DNA of 64,000 nt. Origin: Acidimicrobiaceae bacterium. GTDB taxonomy: Bacteria; Actinomycetota; Acidimicrobiia; Acidimicrobiales; UBA8190. The number at the start of each line of letters is the position of its first letter. Position 1 is the stretch's first letter. A program made the translations under genes and the position numbers. This document shows, piece by piece, positions 26,456 to 35,445 of the stretch. The stretch covers positions 124,001-188,000 of the forward strand of contig PLXQ01000077.1 of NCBI GenBank assembly GCA_003151475.1, given 5' to 3'. The notes beneath the pieces were generated by a model that saw only the letters and a program-made list of their open reading frames with translations, was not told where the DNA came from and did not search any database.

Positions 26456-27067
26456 ATGATTCTGGCGGTTGCGATAGGGACGTCAGTTCTTGCTGGCTTC
26501 ATCGGCCTTCCGTACACATGGTATCGGTACCACCTCGCCTGGGTCGGATGGCTGCGCGTGCTGCTGGTCTTCTTCCTCACAGCGGTGGCGAACGCCGCCC
26601 TTGCGGCGTTGGGCGCCCTGGGAGTCCACGCGTCCGGCAAGCACCCACCGTGGCTTGCTGCCGGCGTCGCATTGGGCGTAGCGGCCCAGGTTGTTATGCG
26701 TGTTCACGTCGGAAGTCTTGCGGCACAGGTCGAACCTACCGAATCGGGCCGGACAACGCAGCCAGAACAGGGCACGGTGTCCCCATCAACCCTGCTCTCG
26801 CAGACGGTCCGCTGGCTGAACAGCGCCCTTGACTCCGTTACGAGGAAAAAGGTCCACGATGTGACTCACACTTGGACTGATGACCAGCTTGGAAATGCGT
26901 CCTGGAACGTTTTTGAGGCAACCCAGGCCGAGAAGGGCGCAGGTGGGCTGTTGACTAAGGCCGAGGAAGAGGTAGCGGACGGCCTCGTTCAGCTCCTCAA
27001 GTCCATGCAGGGAACGGACCAGGTTACGTCGAGGAGGGCTCGGGGTGTTGCCCGCCACGTTCAATGA
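26456..27067 (+). CDS. membrane-anchored hypothetical protein
   Basis: From ATG 26456 the protein has 203 residues and three N-terminal membrane segments (LAVAIGTSVLAGFIGLPYTW, VLLVFFLTAVANAALAALGA, WLAAGVALGVAAQVVMRVHV). A cytoplasmic C-terminal domain of about 110 residues contains RWLNSALDSVTRKKVHDVTH and ends in a basic tail. I recognise no family. The frame is open further upstream to 26291, but that part is antisense to the sigma-like gene. The divergent arrangement with the sigma-like gene suggests a shared regulatory region or a membrane partner for it; both are inference. Confidence 0.55.
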   Translation: MILAVAIGTSVLAGFIGLPYTWYRYHLAWVGWLRVLLVFFLTAVANAALAALGALGVHASGKHPPWLAAGVALGVAAQVVMRVHVGSLAAQVEPTESGRTTQPEQGTVSPSTLLSQTVRWLNSALDSVTRKKVHDVTHTWTDDQLGNASWNVFEATQAEKGAGGLLTKAEEEVADGLVQLLKSMQGTDQVTSRRARGVARHVQ

Positions 27068-27195
27068 ACACGAAGGCGTCACGATCCGTGAGCACGTAAC
27101 TGGGGCTTGATGGCCACACGCGTGTCGTCGTGATGGCCATTGCCATGGCGGCAAAATGTTCCCGGGCGCGCAAAAGAAACATCCAACCGGTCCAA

Positions 27196-27768
27196 TCAGC
27201 CGTCCGGGAAACCACCGAGCAGGCGACCACGGCTGACCATCGTGATGATCGACCACGGCGACAGACCGACGAGCCCGAGCCGTCGCACCGCCGCTGCCGT
27301 CGCGTAGCCGAGGGCGTCCACAGCCTCGGCGGTCGGTGTTGCCCTCACCGCCATCGGGCCGTGGCCTGGGTCGAACTCGTAGGCCGCCATGATGCCCGTA
27401 CGGTTCAGCCATGCTGCGCCCCGCCTTGCCCTGCGCAACCAGTTCCGAACCGTCGACTCCGGCCGGTCCAGGTCAGCTGCGATCGTTCGGTGCCCGTTGC
27501 CGTTTGCCGCCATGAGCAGGGCGGCGCCGATCGATTCCACCGAGTCGCGCCGCCTCGGCAGCGACGAAGCGGGTAAGAGGACGTGGGTCCTCCGGCACAC
27601 GGTACAGACCATCCGTCGGGGCTGAAGCGGGGCATGGGATCCGTCGAGCTGGCGGATCAGGCGCACTCGCGCGTGCCCCCACGGCCGGAACAGTCCACCG
27701 CAAGGACAACAGAGCTCGCCGGAGGCAATGTCGTCCAACGCACTGCGCCCGTCGAGCACAACGAACAC
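27196..27768 (-). CDS. DUF6431 / helix-turn-helix transposition-associated protein
   Basis: This 190-residue protein has an N-terminal zinc-ribbon-like part (CCPCGGLFRPWGHARVRLIR, then CTVCRRTHVLLP). A homeodomain-like helix-turn-helix follows (GHRTIAADLDRPESTVRNWL) and a helical C-terminus. I recall this arrangement as DUF6431, typically encoded just upstream of a DDE-type integrase/transposase that it may assist in DNA recognition. No such partner is visible downstream, so the gene is probably a leftover of a mobile element. Confidence 0.6.
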   Translation of the reverse strand: MFVVLDGRSALDDIASGELCCPCGGLFRPWGHARVRLIRQLDGSHAPLQPRRMVCTVCRRTHVLLPASSLPRRRDSVESIGAALLMAANGNGHRTIAADLDRPESTVRNWLRRARRGAAWLNRTGIMAAYEFDPGHGPMAVRATPTAEAVDALGYATAAAVRRLGLVGLSPWSIITMVSRGRLLGGFPDG

Positions 27769-28115
27769 GGCTACTTCCTTTCACGATTGACAGCATCGCA
27801 TCCGATCCGAGCGGGCGGGAGGGCCAACTCGTGTTGGGAGGATGGCCGCAGATCGAGCCCAAGGCAAACGCGCTGGAACGGACAAAGGAAACGGATCCCG
27901 CCAGCGCAGCAAGGTCGGCGCCACGATGATCACGATGGACATGCTCACGTTCGGCGGCGACAGAGGCCCTGATCGTGTTCAATCAGCGTGGCGCTCAACA
28001 CGGGGTCAGCTGCGGATCTTCTGCATACGAGAGATCCACCTCCATCGCCAAGTGCGCCCTTCACTCACGGTATGAACGTGCAACCCGGTACGGGACCGCT
28101 GGTTCGCTCCTGTTG
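27769..28115. other. 347-bp region without a recognised gene
   Basis: This lies between the DUF6431 gene and a small hypothetical gene on the same strand. Open frames present are short and lack motifs. It is likely decayed mobile DNA. Confidence 0.4.
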
Positions 28116-28316
28116 CTACCCAAGAGGTTCCTCTTCCCGGTATCGGTATTCGAGGAGTCCCTTGAAGAACAGCCACTCGTAGAGGTACTGAACACCCTCT
28201 CTGCCGTCCACGCCGATCGCCTCAGCCTCCACCATCTGGCTGGGCGAGACTGCTCCCCACTGGTAGCGCTCGCGCATGATGCGCACCCACGTGACGGCGT
28301 CGTCCGCTTCGCCCAT
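28116..28316 (-). CDS. small hypothetical protein
   Basis: The ATG at 28316 gives 66 residues rich in charged and aromatic amino acids (DDAVTWVRIMRERYQWGAVS, EWLFFKGLLEYRYREEEPLG). An in-frame stop lies shortly upstream, so no longer product is possible. The amino-acid make-up looks protein-like rather than random. It may be a complete small protein or a remnant. Family unknown. Confidence 0.4.
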   Translation of the reverse strand: MGEADDAVTWVRIMRERYQWGAVSPSQMVEAEAIGVDGREGVQYLYEWLFFKGLLEYRYREEEPLG

Positions 28317-28690
28317 GAACCCATCGTGGCCGGCCCGGGTGGGAGCTCGTCAGTGCCGAAAGTTCTCTCCGGCCAGCACGCCACGAGGACCGGAGAATTT
28401 GTCCCACAACCTGTGGGGGAATTGCGCTGGCCGCACCTCACGAGGTTGAACGACTGGTGGCCCCGCTACAAGTCACAGGTAGGAACTCTGAACCAGCCTG
28501 ACCGGACATACCCGCAATTGCGAGGGTCGTTCATCCTCGGGATCGAGGACGTTTCTCGATCATTCGTTACGAAACGCTGGATGTACGTGACGGGCGGGAG
28601 TGCCGGAAATGGTTCTCAAACCAGTGCATTTTCAGTTAGAGATAACCCCGCCCACCCTTCCACTCATGGATAGGGAGGATGTCCCGACCG
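28317..28690. other. 374-bp region between small gene and IS256 element
   Basis: No gene with a recognisable domain is seen. A plus-strand frame is open through most of the stretch, but it is antisense to the small gene and has no family features. Confidence 0.35.
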
Positions 28691-30192
28691 GTGTGGATTT
28701 TGAATGACGGCCCCGAGCTTTTGAGCTAGGCGGCCACCTCCTTATCTGCACTGTAGCGACGGGGTGTAACGGTCTCTTGGACGCGCTGTTCGAGGGCGGT
28801 TCGCAACGCCTTCAAATGCAGGTGCCCGTTGACGCGTCGGAACTGCTTCTTGGCCTCGACCATGCCCGCCGCGCACCAGCGCAACGCCATCTTCCCATCG
28901 CGCCAGCGCTTCACATTTCGGGAGTGATCCCGGCAGATTTCGATCATCGACTCCACGGCGTTCGTCGAGCGGAGTGTGCGCGCCAGGGTGGGAGGCACAC
29001 CGAGCCGGGCGATGGTGAGCGTCTCGGCCAGTCCTTCGCGCAGGCTGCTGGCCGCCCCGGGGTGCGAGCGCTCGATGCGCTTGGCCAGAGCTTCGAGCCG
29101 GCCCTGGGCGGCCAGGGCGTCGGGGTTGGCGTAGGCGGCGCGCATCTCCTTCGCCACCACCCGGGCCACGTCGTCGGGCAGCTTGGATTCCACGTTTCTG
29201 ATCTTGTGCAATTGGCACCGGGCGATGACCGGGTGGTCGAACACCGCCTGCACCCCGGCGCACAACGCCTTGGCCCCGTCGAGCACGGCCAGTATCGGCT
29301 TGGTCATGTCGAGCCCCCGCTCCCGCAGCCCGGCCAGGAGATCCTTCACGAGCGTGGCGTTCTCGGTGTCGCCCTCCTCGACGGCCAGCGGCCATTTGTT
29401 GCCGTCGATGTCGATCCCGAGCGCCACCACGCACAGAAACCCGGCGAAATGGACGCCGTCGATCATGATGGCCACTAAGTCGAGTTCCGAGAGGTCGGAC
29501 GCCATCAGTTCGGTGAGCGCCGTCTCGGTGGCCGCCACGAACCGGCGCGACACGGCCGACTTCGACGTGGAACGGCTGGCTGCCTCGACCGCCGCACCCA
29601 TCGGCTCCAGCCCCGCCCCGTAGCGGCGGGTGGAGAGCTTGGCCATCATGCGGGCCAGCGTTTCCCGGCCGAGCAGCTCGGTGGACGTGCATGCCTGATA
29701 GGTCGGCAGCTGCACCTCGGCCGTGCGGTCAGCGCTGCGCAACCTCGGCCGGCGGATCGAGACCTGGCGCCCTCCCAGGGCCACCAGTCCGTCCTCGGTC
29801 CCGTGGCGCACGGCGACCCGGTCGGGATCATGCACGCCCTTCGGGCCGGCCAGGGCGGTGGCCTCGTTGTCCAGGATCACGCCGAGCACCTTCAGCCCGG
29901 TGCCGACGGCGAAGGCGAGCAGTCCCTCCTCGAGCTCGCCGGCCAGCTCGCCGATGGCCACGGTCACGGTGTCGGGCAGGGCCAGCGCCGCCTCGTGGGC
30001 GTCACGGCGCGGATCGGTCTTGGCCTTCTTCAGTGTCGTCCGGCCGGTGATGCGGGCGTTGGCGGTCTGGGTCTGATAGTTCTTCTTCACGACGGTCCCC
30101 AGTCCCCTTCTTGATCGGATGTCTTTCGACGGACGCCCGAGACCTACCACCAGGCAGGCATCAGGCGGGGGACCGTCAACTCAAATTTCCAC
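28691..30192 (-). mobile_element. IS256-family insertion sequence
   Basis: The element contains one transposase gene and imperfect terminal inverted repeats of about 24 bp. The left end at 28691-28714 reads GTGTGGATTTTGAATGACGG and on. The right end at 30168-30192, read on the opposite strand, reads GTGGAAATTTGAGTTGACGG and on. The ends were aligned by eye and need small gaps. I could not find a convincing 8-9 bp target duplication, so the exact limits are uncertain. The right end touches the 3' end of the methyltransferase gene. Confidence 0.7.
28726..30090 (-). CDS. IS256-family (mutator-type) transposase
   Basis: I chose GTG 30090 (VKKNYQTQT) with a GGGGA site upstream, giving 454 residues, the usual size for this family; the frame is open to 30150. 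The DDE residues are visible: first Asp in VAIMIDGVHFAG, second Asp in ILAVLDGAKALCAGV, and Glu in TNAVESMIEICR. The signature between them includes CQLHKIRNVESKLP. No stop or frameshift interrupts the gene, so it is likely functional. Confidence 0.92.
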   Translation of the reverse strand: MKKNYQTQTANARITGRTTLKKAKTDPRRDAHEAALALPDTVTVAIGELAGELEEGLLAFAVGTGLKVLGVILDNEATALAGPKGVHDPDRVAVRHGTEDGLVALGGRQVSIRRPRLRSADRTAEVQLPTYQACTSTELLGRETLARMMAKLSTRRYGAGLEPMGAAVEAASRSTSKSAVSRRFVAATETALTELMASDLSELDLVAIMIDGVHFAGFLCVVALGIDIDGNKWPLAVEEGDTENATLVKDLLAGLRERGLDMTKPILAVLDGAKALCAGVQAVFDHPVIARCQLHKIRNVESKLPDDVARVVAKEMRAAYANPDALAAQGRLEALAKRIERSHPGAASSLREGLAETLTIARLGVPPTLARTLRSTNAVESMIEICRDHSRNVKRWRDGKMALRWCAAGMVEAKKQFRRVNGHLHLKALRTALEQRVQETVTPRRYSADKEVAA

Positions 30193-30948
30193 GCTCAGCG
30201 GGACAACCTCTGGATAGGACTTGAGTAGATAGTAGCGCTCAACGATGGTTCGAGCATCTGGTGGGACAGCGATGATCATGTCCTCGAAGAGAGTGACATA
30301 TCGAAGGTGATCGGAGCGAAGAAGGTCGGCGATGACCATAAAAGTCGGCCAATGATCAGGCTTGTGGGGAGGTGGGGGCGGGCCCAGGAAGAGCCTCGCA
30401 TCGTCGATCAGAAGTGCCGATCGAGCGCCGACTGCCGATGCGTCTATTGCTGCGATCTCGTCGAGCAGTGGACACTCGAGGTCTACGCCGGCGGTGCCGT
30501 GGCCGCTGTAGTGCCCATCGAGCCAGAAGAGTGCGGGTTCCCCGACATCGGTCATGAGATTGGGTAGCACTTCTACTGAAGAACCATGGATGAAGTTCAA
30601 TCCCGGAGCAGCGAGACGCCCGACGGCCGACGAATAAAGTTCCTCCGAGAGTTCGATGCTCCACACACGAGGAAACACCGAGCTCAGCGCTTGGGCTCCT
30701 TCGCCCATATAGGTTCCCGTTTCGACTGCCACGGTCAAGCCGAGGGCGTCACGGAACATTTGGGCAAGCATGACCGGCACAGTGCCCACGTGACGGGATG
30801 TTAGCCGGATGCCGGCTACTGCGCTAGGACGTTCCCGGTGCCAGTGATGGACCGCCAAGTCTCTTCGCAAAGGTTGCCGTACGACAGGCTCATACTGTCC
30901 CGTTGCCCTATCTGTCAGGCTGAAGTGACGTGAACGAACAGTCGCCAT
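30181..30948 (-). CDS. class I SAM-dependent methyltransferase-like protein
   Basis: This 255-residue protein has a glycine-rich SAM-binding segment (LGLTVAVETGTYMGEGAQAL) followed by FPRVWSIELSEELY, where the acidic residue after the second strand binds the ribose. FWLDGHYSGHGTAGVD and CPLLDEIAAI are typical of glycan-locus methyltransferases of this group. It starts one base after the upstream glycosyltransferase stop, so the two are co-translated. The last codons fall inside the right inverted repeat of the IS256 element, so the native C-terminus may have been replaced. Confidence 0.7.
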   Translation of the reverse strand: MATVRSRHFSLTDRATGQYEPVVRQPLRRDLAVHHWHRERPSAVAGIRLTSRHVGTVPVMLAQMFRDALGLTVAVETGTYMGEGAQALSSVFPRVWSIELSEELYSSAVGRLAAPGLNFIHGSSVEVLPNLMTDVGEPALFWLDGHYSGHGTAGVDLECPLLDEIAAIDASAVGARSALLIDDARLFLGPPPPPHKPDHWPTFMVIADLLRSDHLRYVTLFEDMIIAVPPDARTIVERYYLLKSYPEVVPLSVEI

Positions 30949-30949
30949 C

Positions 30950-31840
30950 TCAGCTGTGTGTTGCTTTTCTTGCGAAAAGGGATTGTCTGGGCAGGTGCGG
31001 AGCTACGGCCCGGGCCAACTGAGTGTCCACCACAAGTGGTCGGTGCTGTCCAGCAACGAGCAAGGCGTCGTCTTCCCAGGAGTTAGCGGCCCACTCGTCG
31101 TCTAGGCCTTCGGGCTGTCGACTCATCTCCCACCAACGGACGAGGTGCCAGCACTGTCCGGGTTTCCAGCCACCGGGCGCGACACGGGATCCAGCCACCG
31201 CCTTCTGATCAAGAACGTCACGCGCTCGGATAGCGGCGTGAAGACACGTGAACGACTGAGCAACGCCCTCGGGGCCGGCTGCTCCCACTACAGCGTGGTT
31301 GCCCCCCCGGATCTCGACCTCCGGGCTCGGACGGCTTATGCACTTCGGGCTGTAGAGCATCTCAACAAAGCCGATCTCCCGAGTCACGACGAGGCGCTCA
31401 CAGTCCTCCGCCGGACCGACCTGCTCTGCGGGACGCATTGTCATCGTCAGCAAGCCACGAGCAGACCTCTTACGAACATCTCGACGCTGGGCAAAGTTGA
31501 CTACCGGCACCCGAAGGACACCGTATGGGGAGCTCTGGAGTTCTGTCCGGTCGCCCACCCAGAACTCGTCGGCGTCGATGGGCACAACCCAGTCTGCACC
31601 AGCTGACGCCGCCTCCCGTGCGAGGCGGGTGGTGACGATTTCCTGTCTGTAAGGGCCCTGGTCGCTCGACACGGCGATTGGCAGCCGCCTTGCCAGCCGA
31701 TCAAGAATCTTGAGCGTTCCGTCGGTGCTGCCATCATCAACCAGGACAGCCCTGTCGATCAGGGTGCTCAAATGGTGCCGAAGATTGACCTCGATGAGAT
31801 CGGCCTCGTTGCGGACCAGATACAGGCCAACGACTTCCAT
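30950..31840 (-). CDS. family 2 glycosyltransferase
   Basis: This 296-residue protein begins VVGLYLVRNEADLIEVNLRH. It has the GT2 nucleotide-binding signature AVLVDDGSTDGTLKIL and the metal-binding DXD-like VVPIDADEFW near residue 90. The length and the conserved NEAD...DADEFW pattern fit GT2 enzymes that decorate cell-surface glycans (glycosyl transferase 2_4 type). It lacks membrane segments and probably acts at the inner face of the membrane. It forms a two-gene unit with the following methyltransferase and is divergent from the fucosyltransferase gene. Confidence 0.8.
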   Translation of the reverse strand: MEVVGLYLVRNEADLIEVNLRHHLSTLIDRAVLVDDGSTDGTLKILDRLARRLPIAVSSDQGPYRQEIVTTRLAREAASAGADWVVPIDADEFWVGDRTELQSSPYGVLRVPVVNFAQRRDVRKRSARGLLTMTMRPAEQVGPAEDCERLVVTREIGFVEMLYSPKCISRPSPEVEIRGGNHAVVGAAGPEGVAQSFTCLHAAIRARDVLDQKAVAGSRVAPGGWKPGQCWHLVRWWEMSRQPEGLDDEWAANSWEDDALLVAGQHRPLVVDTQLARAVAPHLPRQSLFARKATHS

Positions 31841-32098
31841 GCCAGCGATTCTCGTCGATCCGTCAGGGCAGGGCGAATTGAACTGAGCCGTCAGTGCTTA
31901 GCCTCCCTACGTAGCCCTGACGCGAGGGGCCCTGCGAACCGCCGAGGCGCCACACCCCGAAGCGCGCCGTCAGGATTCGACGTTGCACCGGGCATACGGT
32001 CGGCACCCCCTGGCTCCTACTTGACCGGCGAACTTCCGAAATGATGGACTGCACCATGAACGAGATCGGAAGACGGGGCCGTCAGCTCAATTGACGAG

Positions 32099-32821
32099 AT
32101 GATCACATACCGGCAACTCGGTCGCAACGGCCGTCTTGGGAATCAGCTATGGCAGATAGCAGGGACAATAGGAGTGGCTCACAGTCGAAACGAGCCGGTC
32201 GGGTTCCCCTTCTGGCGCTACGAACCGTACTTTTCGGTTCCAGACCGCCTGTTCCCCGACCTCAGTGACGTCAAGGGCGAGGATCTCGGATTCGACTATC
32301 TCCAAGACCTGCGGCATCTGTCGGAGGTTGAAGACCTCATCCGGGAGTACTTCAAACCGCACCCTGAAGTCTGGGCTGGGCTGGCCCGGCGATATCGTGA
32401 CGTGCTCGCCCTGCCTCATCGAACGGCAGTGCACGTAAGGCGGGGTGACTATGTGCGAAACCAGGAGCTCTTCCCGTGTCTTCCGCTCGACTATTACGTG
32501 GAGGCGATGTCCCTGACCCACGCACCCTACCTGGTGTTCTCAGACGACATCGGGTGGTGCCGAGAAAACCTCCCGGGACAGTGCCTCTTCGTAGAGCACA
32601 ACCGCGACTTCGAAGACCTGTTTCTGATGACGGTCTGTGACGAGCACATTACGGCCAATTCGACGTTCTCTTGGTGGGGAGCCTGGCTCGCCAACACTCG
32701 AGCAATCTATCCGCGCTACTGGTATGGGCCTGCGTTCCCACATAATATGGATCCCATGGCGTTCCTCCCCGCCGACGCCATCGTGCTCGACGTCGACGGC
32801 TCCGTGGACCTAAGTAGATAG
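32099..32821 (+). CDS. GT11 alpha-1,2-fucosyltransferase-like
   Basis: This 240-residue protein begins with the GT11 motif GRNGRLGNQLWQIAGTIG. It has the donor-binding motif HVRRGDYV near residue 115 and the C-terminal motif ITANSTFSWWGAWLA, all diagnostic of alpha-1,2-fucosyltransferases. These transfer fucose from GDP-fucose to a surface glycan. The next gene, four bases downstream, encodes a GDP-fucose synthase-like enzyme, which supports the assignment. The acceptor sugar cannot be read from the sequence. Confidence 0.85.
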   Translation: MITYRQLGRNGRLGNQLWQIAGTIGVAHSRNEPVGFPFWRYEPYFSVPDRLFPDLSDVKGEDLGFDYLQDLRHLSEVEDLIREYFKPHPEVWAGLARRYRDVLALPHRTAVHVRRGDYVRNQELFPCLPLDYYVEAMSLTHAPYLVFSDDIGWCRENLPGQCLFVEHNRDFEDLFLMTVCDEHITANSTFSWWGAWLANTRAIYPRYWYGPAFPHNMDPMAFLPADAIVLDVDGSVDLSR

Positions 32822-32825
32822 CATC

Positions 32826-33758
32826 ATGCGGCTCGAGGACTCAACGGTGGTCGTGACCGGTGGCACGGGCTTTCTCGGACGTCATCTTGTCGCTGAGCTG
32901 GAGCGGGTCGGAACAAAGGTCGTCGGAGTGGGAAGTGGAGACTATGACCTCCGTAGCCGCGCGACGATTGAGCGCCTTCTCGATGACAAGCAGCCTGATG
33001 CACTCGTACACCTCGCCGCCATTGTGGGAGGGATCGGCGCCAACAGAGCCGAGCCGGGCCGGTTCTTCTACGAAAACGCGCTCATGGGAATTGAAGTGCT
33101 CGAGGCCTGCCGTACTCGCGTCGCCAAGATTCTCCTTGCCGGAACGGTCTGCGCGTACCCGAAGCACGCCAAGATTCCATTTCGGGAGAATGAACTCTGG
33201 GACGGCTATCCAGAGGAGACGAATGCACCTTACGGTTTGGCGAAGAAAATGCTCTTGGTGCAGGCACAGGCCTACCGTGAGCAGTACGGGCTCAACGCCA
33301 TCTATCTGTTACCTGTGAACCTCTACGGCCCGGGGGACAATTTTGATCTCGCTTCGGGCCACGTCATTCCGGCCATGATAAGACGGTTTCTGGAGGCTCG
33401 CGACGCCCATACCCGCGAGGTTGTCCTTTGGGGAGATGGCAGTCCGACGCGTGAGTTCGTCCATGTCCGGGACGCAGCTAGGGCTTTCCGGCTGGCGCTC
33501 GAACACTACGACGGCGCCGAACCCGTGAATGTCGGTTCAGGGCACGAGATCGCGATCTGCGATCTCGCAGAACAGGTCGCGGCGACCGTTGGTTACTCGG
33601 GCAGCATCAAGTGGGACACGTCCAAGCCAAATGGCCAACCGTTCCGGCGGCTCGACGTCTCGCGGGCGCAAAGAGCGTTTGACTTCAAAGCCTCCATCGA
33701 CTTCGGGACTGGACTGGCCGAGACGGTCGCCTGGTACGAGCGTTACCGCGCCCGGTGA
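32826..33758 (+). CDS. fcl: GDP-L-fucose synthase-like epimerase/reductase
   Basis: This 310-residue short-chain dehydrogenase has the Rossmann motif VTGGTGFLGRHL at residues 10-21. LAAIVGGIGANRAEPGRFFYENALMG follows in part, plus LAGTVCAYPK and the catalytic YGLAKK (Tyr-x3-Lys). This set is characteristic of GDP-4-keto-6-deoxymannose 3,5-epimerase/4-reductase, the last step to GDP-fucose. The preceding enzyme, GDP-mannose dehydratase (gmd), is not in this window. It is co-transcribed with the fucosyltransferase (4-bp gap). Confidence 0.85.
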   Translation: MRLEDSTVVVTGGTGFLGRHLVAELERVGTKVVGVGSGDYDLRSRATIERLLDDKQPDALVHLAAIVGGIGANRAEPGRFFYENALMGIEVLEACRTRVAKILLAGTVCAYPKHAKIPFRENELWDGYPEETNAPYGLAKKMLLVQAQAYREQYGLNAIYLLPVNLYGPGDNFDLASGHVIPAMIRRFLEARDAHTREVVLWGDGSPTREFVHVRDAARAFRLALEHYDGAEPVNVGSGHEIAICDLAEQVAATVGYSGSIKWDTSKPNGQPFRRLDVSRAQRAFDFKASIDFGTGLAETVAWYERYRAR

Positions 33759-33898
33759 TCGGTCCGCTTCGATCACTGGGAAACACAGGGGTCGATTCGC
33801 TCGTTCAGGATCGAGCTTTGAGTGTGGCGAACACGGGTATCCTCGTGGTCGAGTTGAACACGACCCCCACGGGAGCAAGTCGGGCGAGGGAGTGAGAA

Positions 33899-34849
33899 TT
33901 GCTACTTGACCTCGAAGCGCTCGTCGTCGCGCACCGACTTGACGTCGGCGAGATCCTTCACGTCGGAGCCCACGTCGGACAAGAGGCCGAAACCTACGAA
34001 GCGCTTGGTGCGACCAGCGTCACATGGATAGAGGCCAACCCCGCAGTTCTGCCCGATCTGCGTCGCCATGTCGAGCCTCTCGGTCATCGCGTACTGGCCG
34101 CCCTGGCGACGGATCGGACCGGGGACATCGTCGACTTTCATATCACCAACAACCAGCAATCCTCGTCGGTTCTCAGACTTGGTACACATCGCTATGAACA
34201 TCCAGAGGTGGTCGTAACGGAGTCCGTGAAGCTCACAACGACCACACTTGACGACCTTTGTGCATCGGCGGATGTCGGAAGACCGAACATCTTGGTGCTC
34301 GACGTCCAAGGTGCTGAGATGCTCGTGTTACGCGGTGCTACTCGTGTGATGTCCACGGCCGATTGCATCTACGCCGAGGTCAATGAGCGACCTCTCTATG
34401 CGGGCGCGACCCTACTACCCGAGTTCGATTCGTTTCTGGCCTCTCACGGCTTCGATCGCGTGGCGACGGCGCTCACGGTCCACGGTTGGGGCGATGCACT
34501 TTATGTCAGGAAGGAGTCGGTCATGTCGGCTGCGAGCGCAGAGCGCACGCCTCTCAAACCGGGGTACGACGTCGCACGGGCGCTCAGACGCCGAGTTGGG
34601 TCGAGAGTTCGGGCCGTTGTATCGGGAGCCGTGGATCGGAGATTTGATGCCGTGGAAGCGGAGCTAGGCCAAATGACCCACCGCATGGCCATCATTGAAC
34701 AGATGCTGGTCCGGGGCGAGCAGGAGATCGAGGCGCTGCGTCAACAAGTCGAAGAGTGCCTTGACTTTCTGCGGATCCAACACACGGTCGTTCGCGAGGT
34801 CCTTGAGGAAGTGAAGCCCCTTTTGGGCCCGAGAAACCCGGAGCAATGA
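33899..34849 (+). CDS. FkbM-family methyltransferase with C-terminal coiled coil
   Basis: This 316-residue protein probably starts at TTG 33899, which follows a GGGCGAGGGAG site; no ATG or GTG in frame fits. The N-terminal two thirds are FkbM-like: ILHVGAHVGQEAETYEALGA with the SAM-binding Gly-rich loop, VTWIEANPAVLPDL, then LVLDVQGAEMLVLRGA and IYAEVNERPLY. The last 80 residues form a predicted coiled coil (GEQEIEALRQQVEECLDFLR). Likely role: O-methylation of a sugar in the same surface glycan. It lies 140 bp after the GDP-fucose synthase gene. Confidence 0.75.
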   Translation: MLLDLEALVVAHRLDVGEILHVGAHVGQEAETYEALGATSVTWIEANPAVLPDLRRHVEPLGHRVLAALATDRTGDIVDFHITNNQQSSSVLRLGTHRYEHPEVVVTESVKLTTTTLDDLCASADVGRPNILVLDVQGAEMLVLRGATRVMSTADCIYAEVNERPLYAGATLLPEFDSFLASHGFDRVATALTVHGWGDALYVRKESVMSAASAERTPLKPGYDVARALRRRVGSRVRAVVSGAVDRRFDAVEAELGQMTHRMAIIEQMLVRGEQEIEALRQQVEECLDFLRIQHTVVREVLEEVKPLLGPRNPEQ

Positions 34850-35445
34850 ACGCCGGCCACCCGATAGTGAGCGGACACACAGACTCCGTAGCAGGTCAGC
34901 GCGAGGCCACCCGCCGCACCGGGACCGGGATATCGAATTCGCTGCTCCGGGTTAGATAGCGCAGCTCGAGGGGCCACCCTCGTTCCATCCTCACGCGTTG
35001 TGATGGAGACTCTCGTGGTGGCCTCGATCAGCGTGACGTACTCAACGGACAAGAGCTGCCACAGCGAGCTAGCAGACGACGACGAAGGAGAGGTCACCTG
35101 AGTGGACGAGCCCATCGACGGATACGCCGTCATCTACGCCTCCCTCGGGGTTGGGGTGCACCTTCCGCACTCGCCAGAGGCAAGTGCGCCGAGCCGCCGC
35201 AGCGAGCCGGCGAGGTTGTCCCAAAGTCGGAGCGGTCTGCCCATCGCACCCACGCCGATCCGCCAAATCCGGAGATCGCCACTATAGCTCTCAGGCCAGC
35301 AGTGACCTAGTGGTCTGTCTTCCGCGACACTGCCCGCCAGAACGAACTCCAATGCCTTCACAGGGTGAGGGGCGACCCAGGCCGATGGGTCAGGCTCTTG
35401 CATTGCGACGCCGCCCGGGCGCCCCCGTGGACGGTTTTCCAGCGG
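34850..35445. other. 596-bp region at the integrase side
   Basis: No supported gene is seen. An 89-codon minus-strand frame (35134-35403) and another at 34741-35133 lack domains and ribosome sites. The region separates the glycan genes from the integrase. Confidence 0.4.

Noticed and set aside
35134-35403. 89-codon minus-strand frame beside the integrase
   Set aside because: No recognisable domain or ribosome site; possibly decayed, not supportable as a gene.
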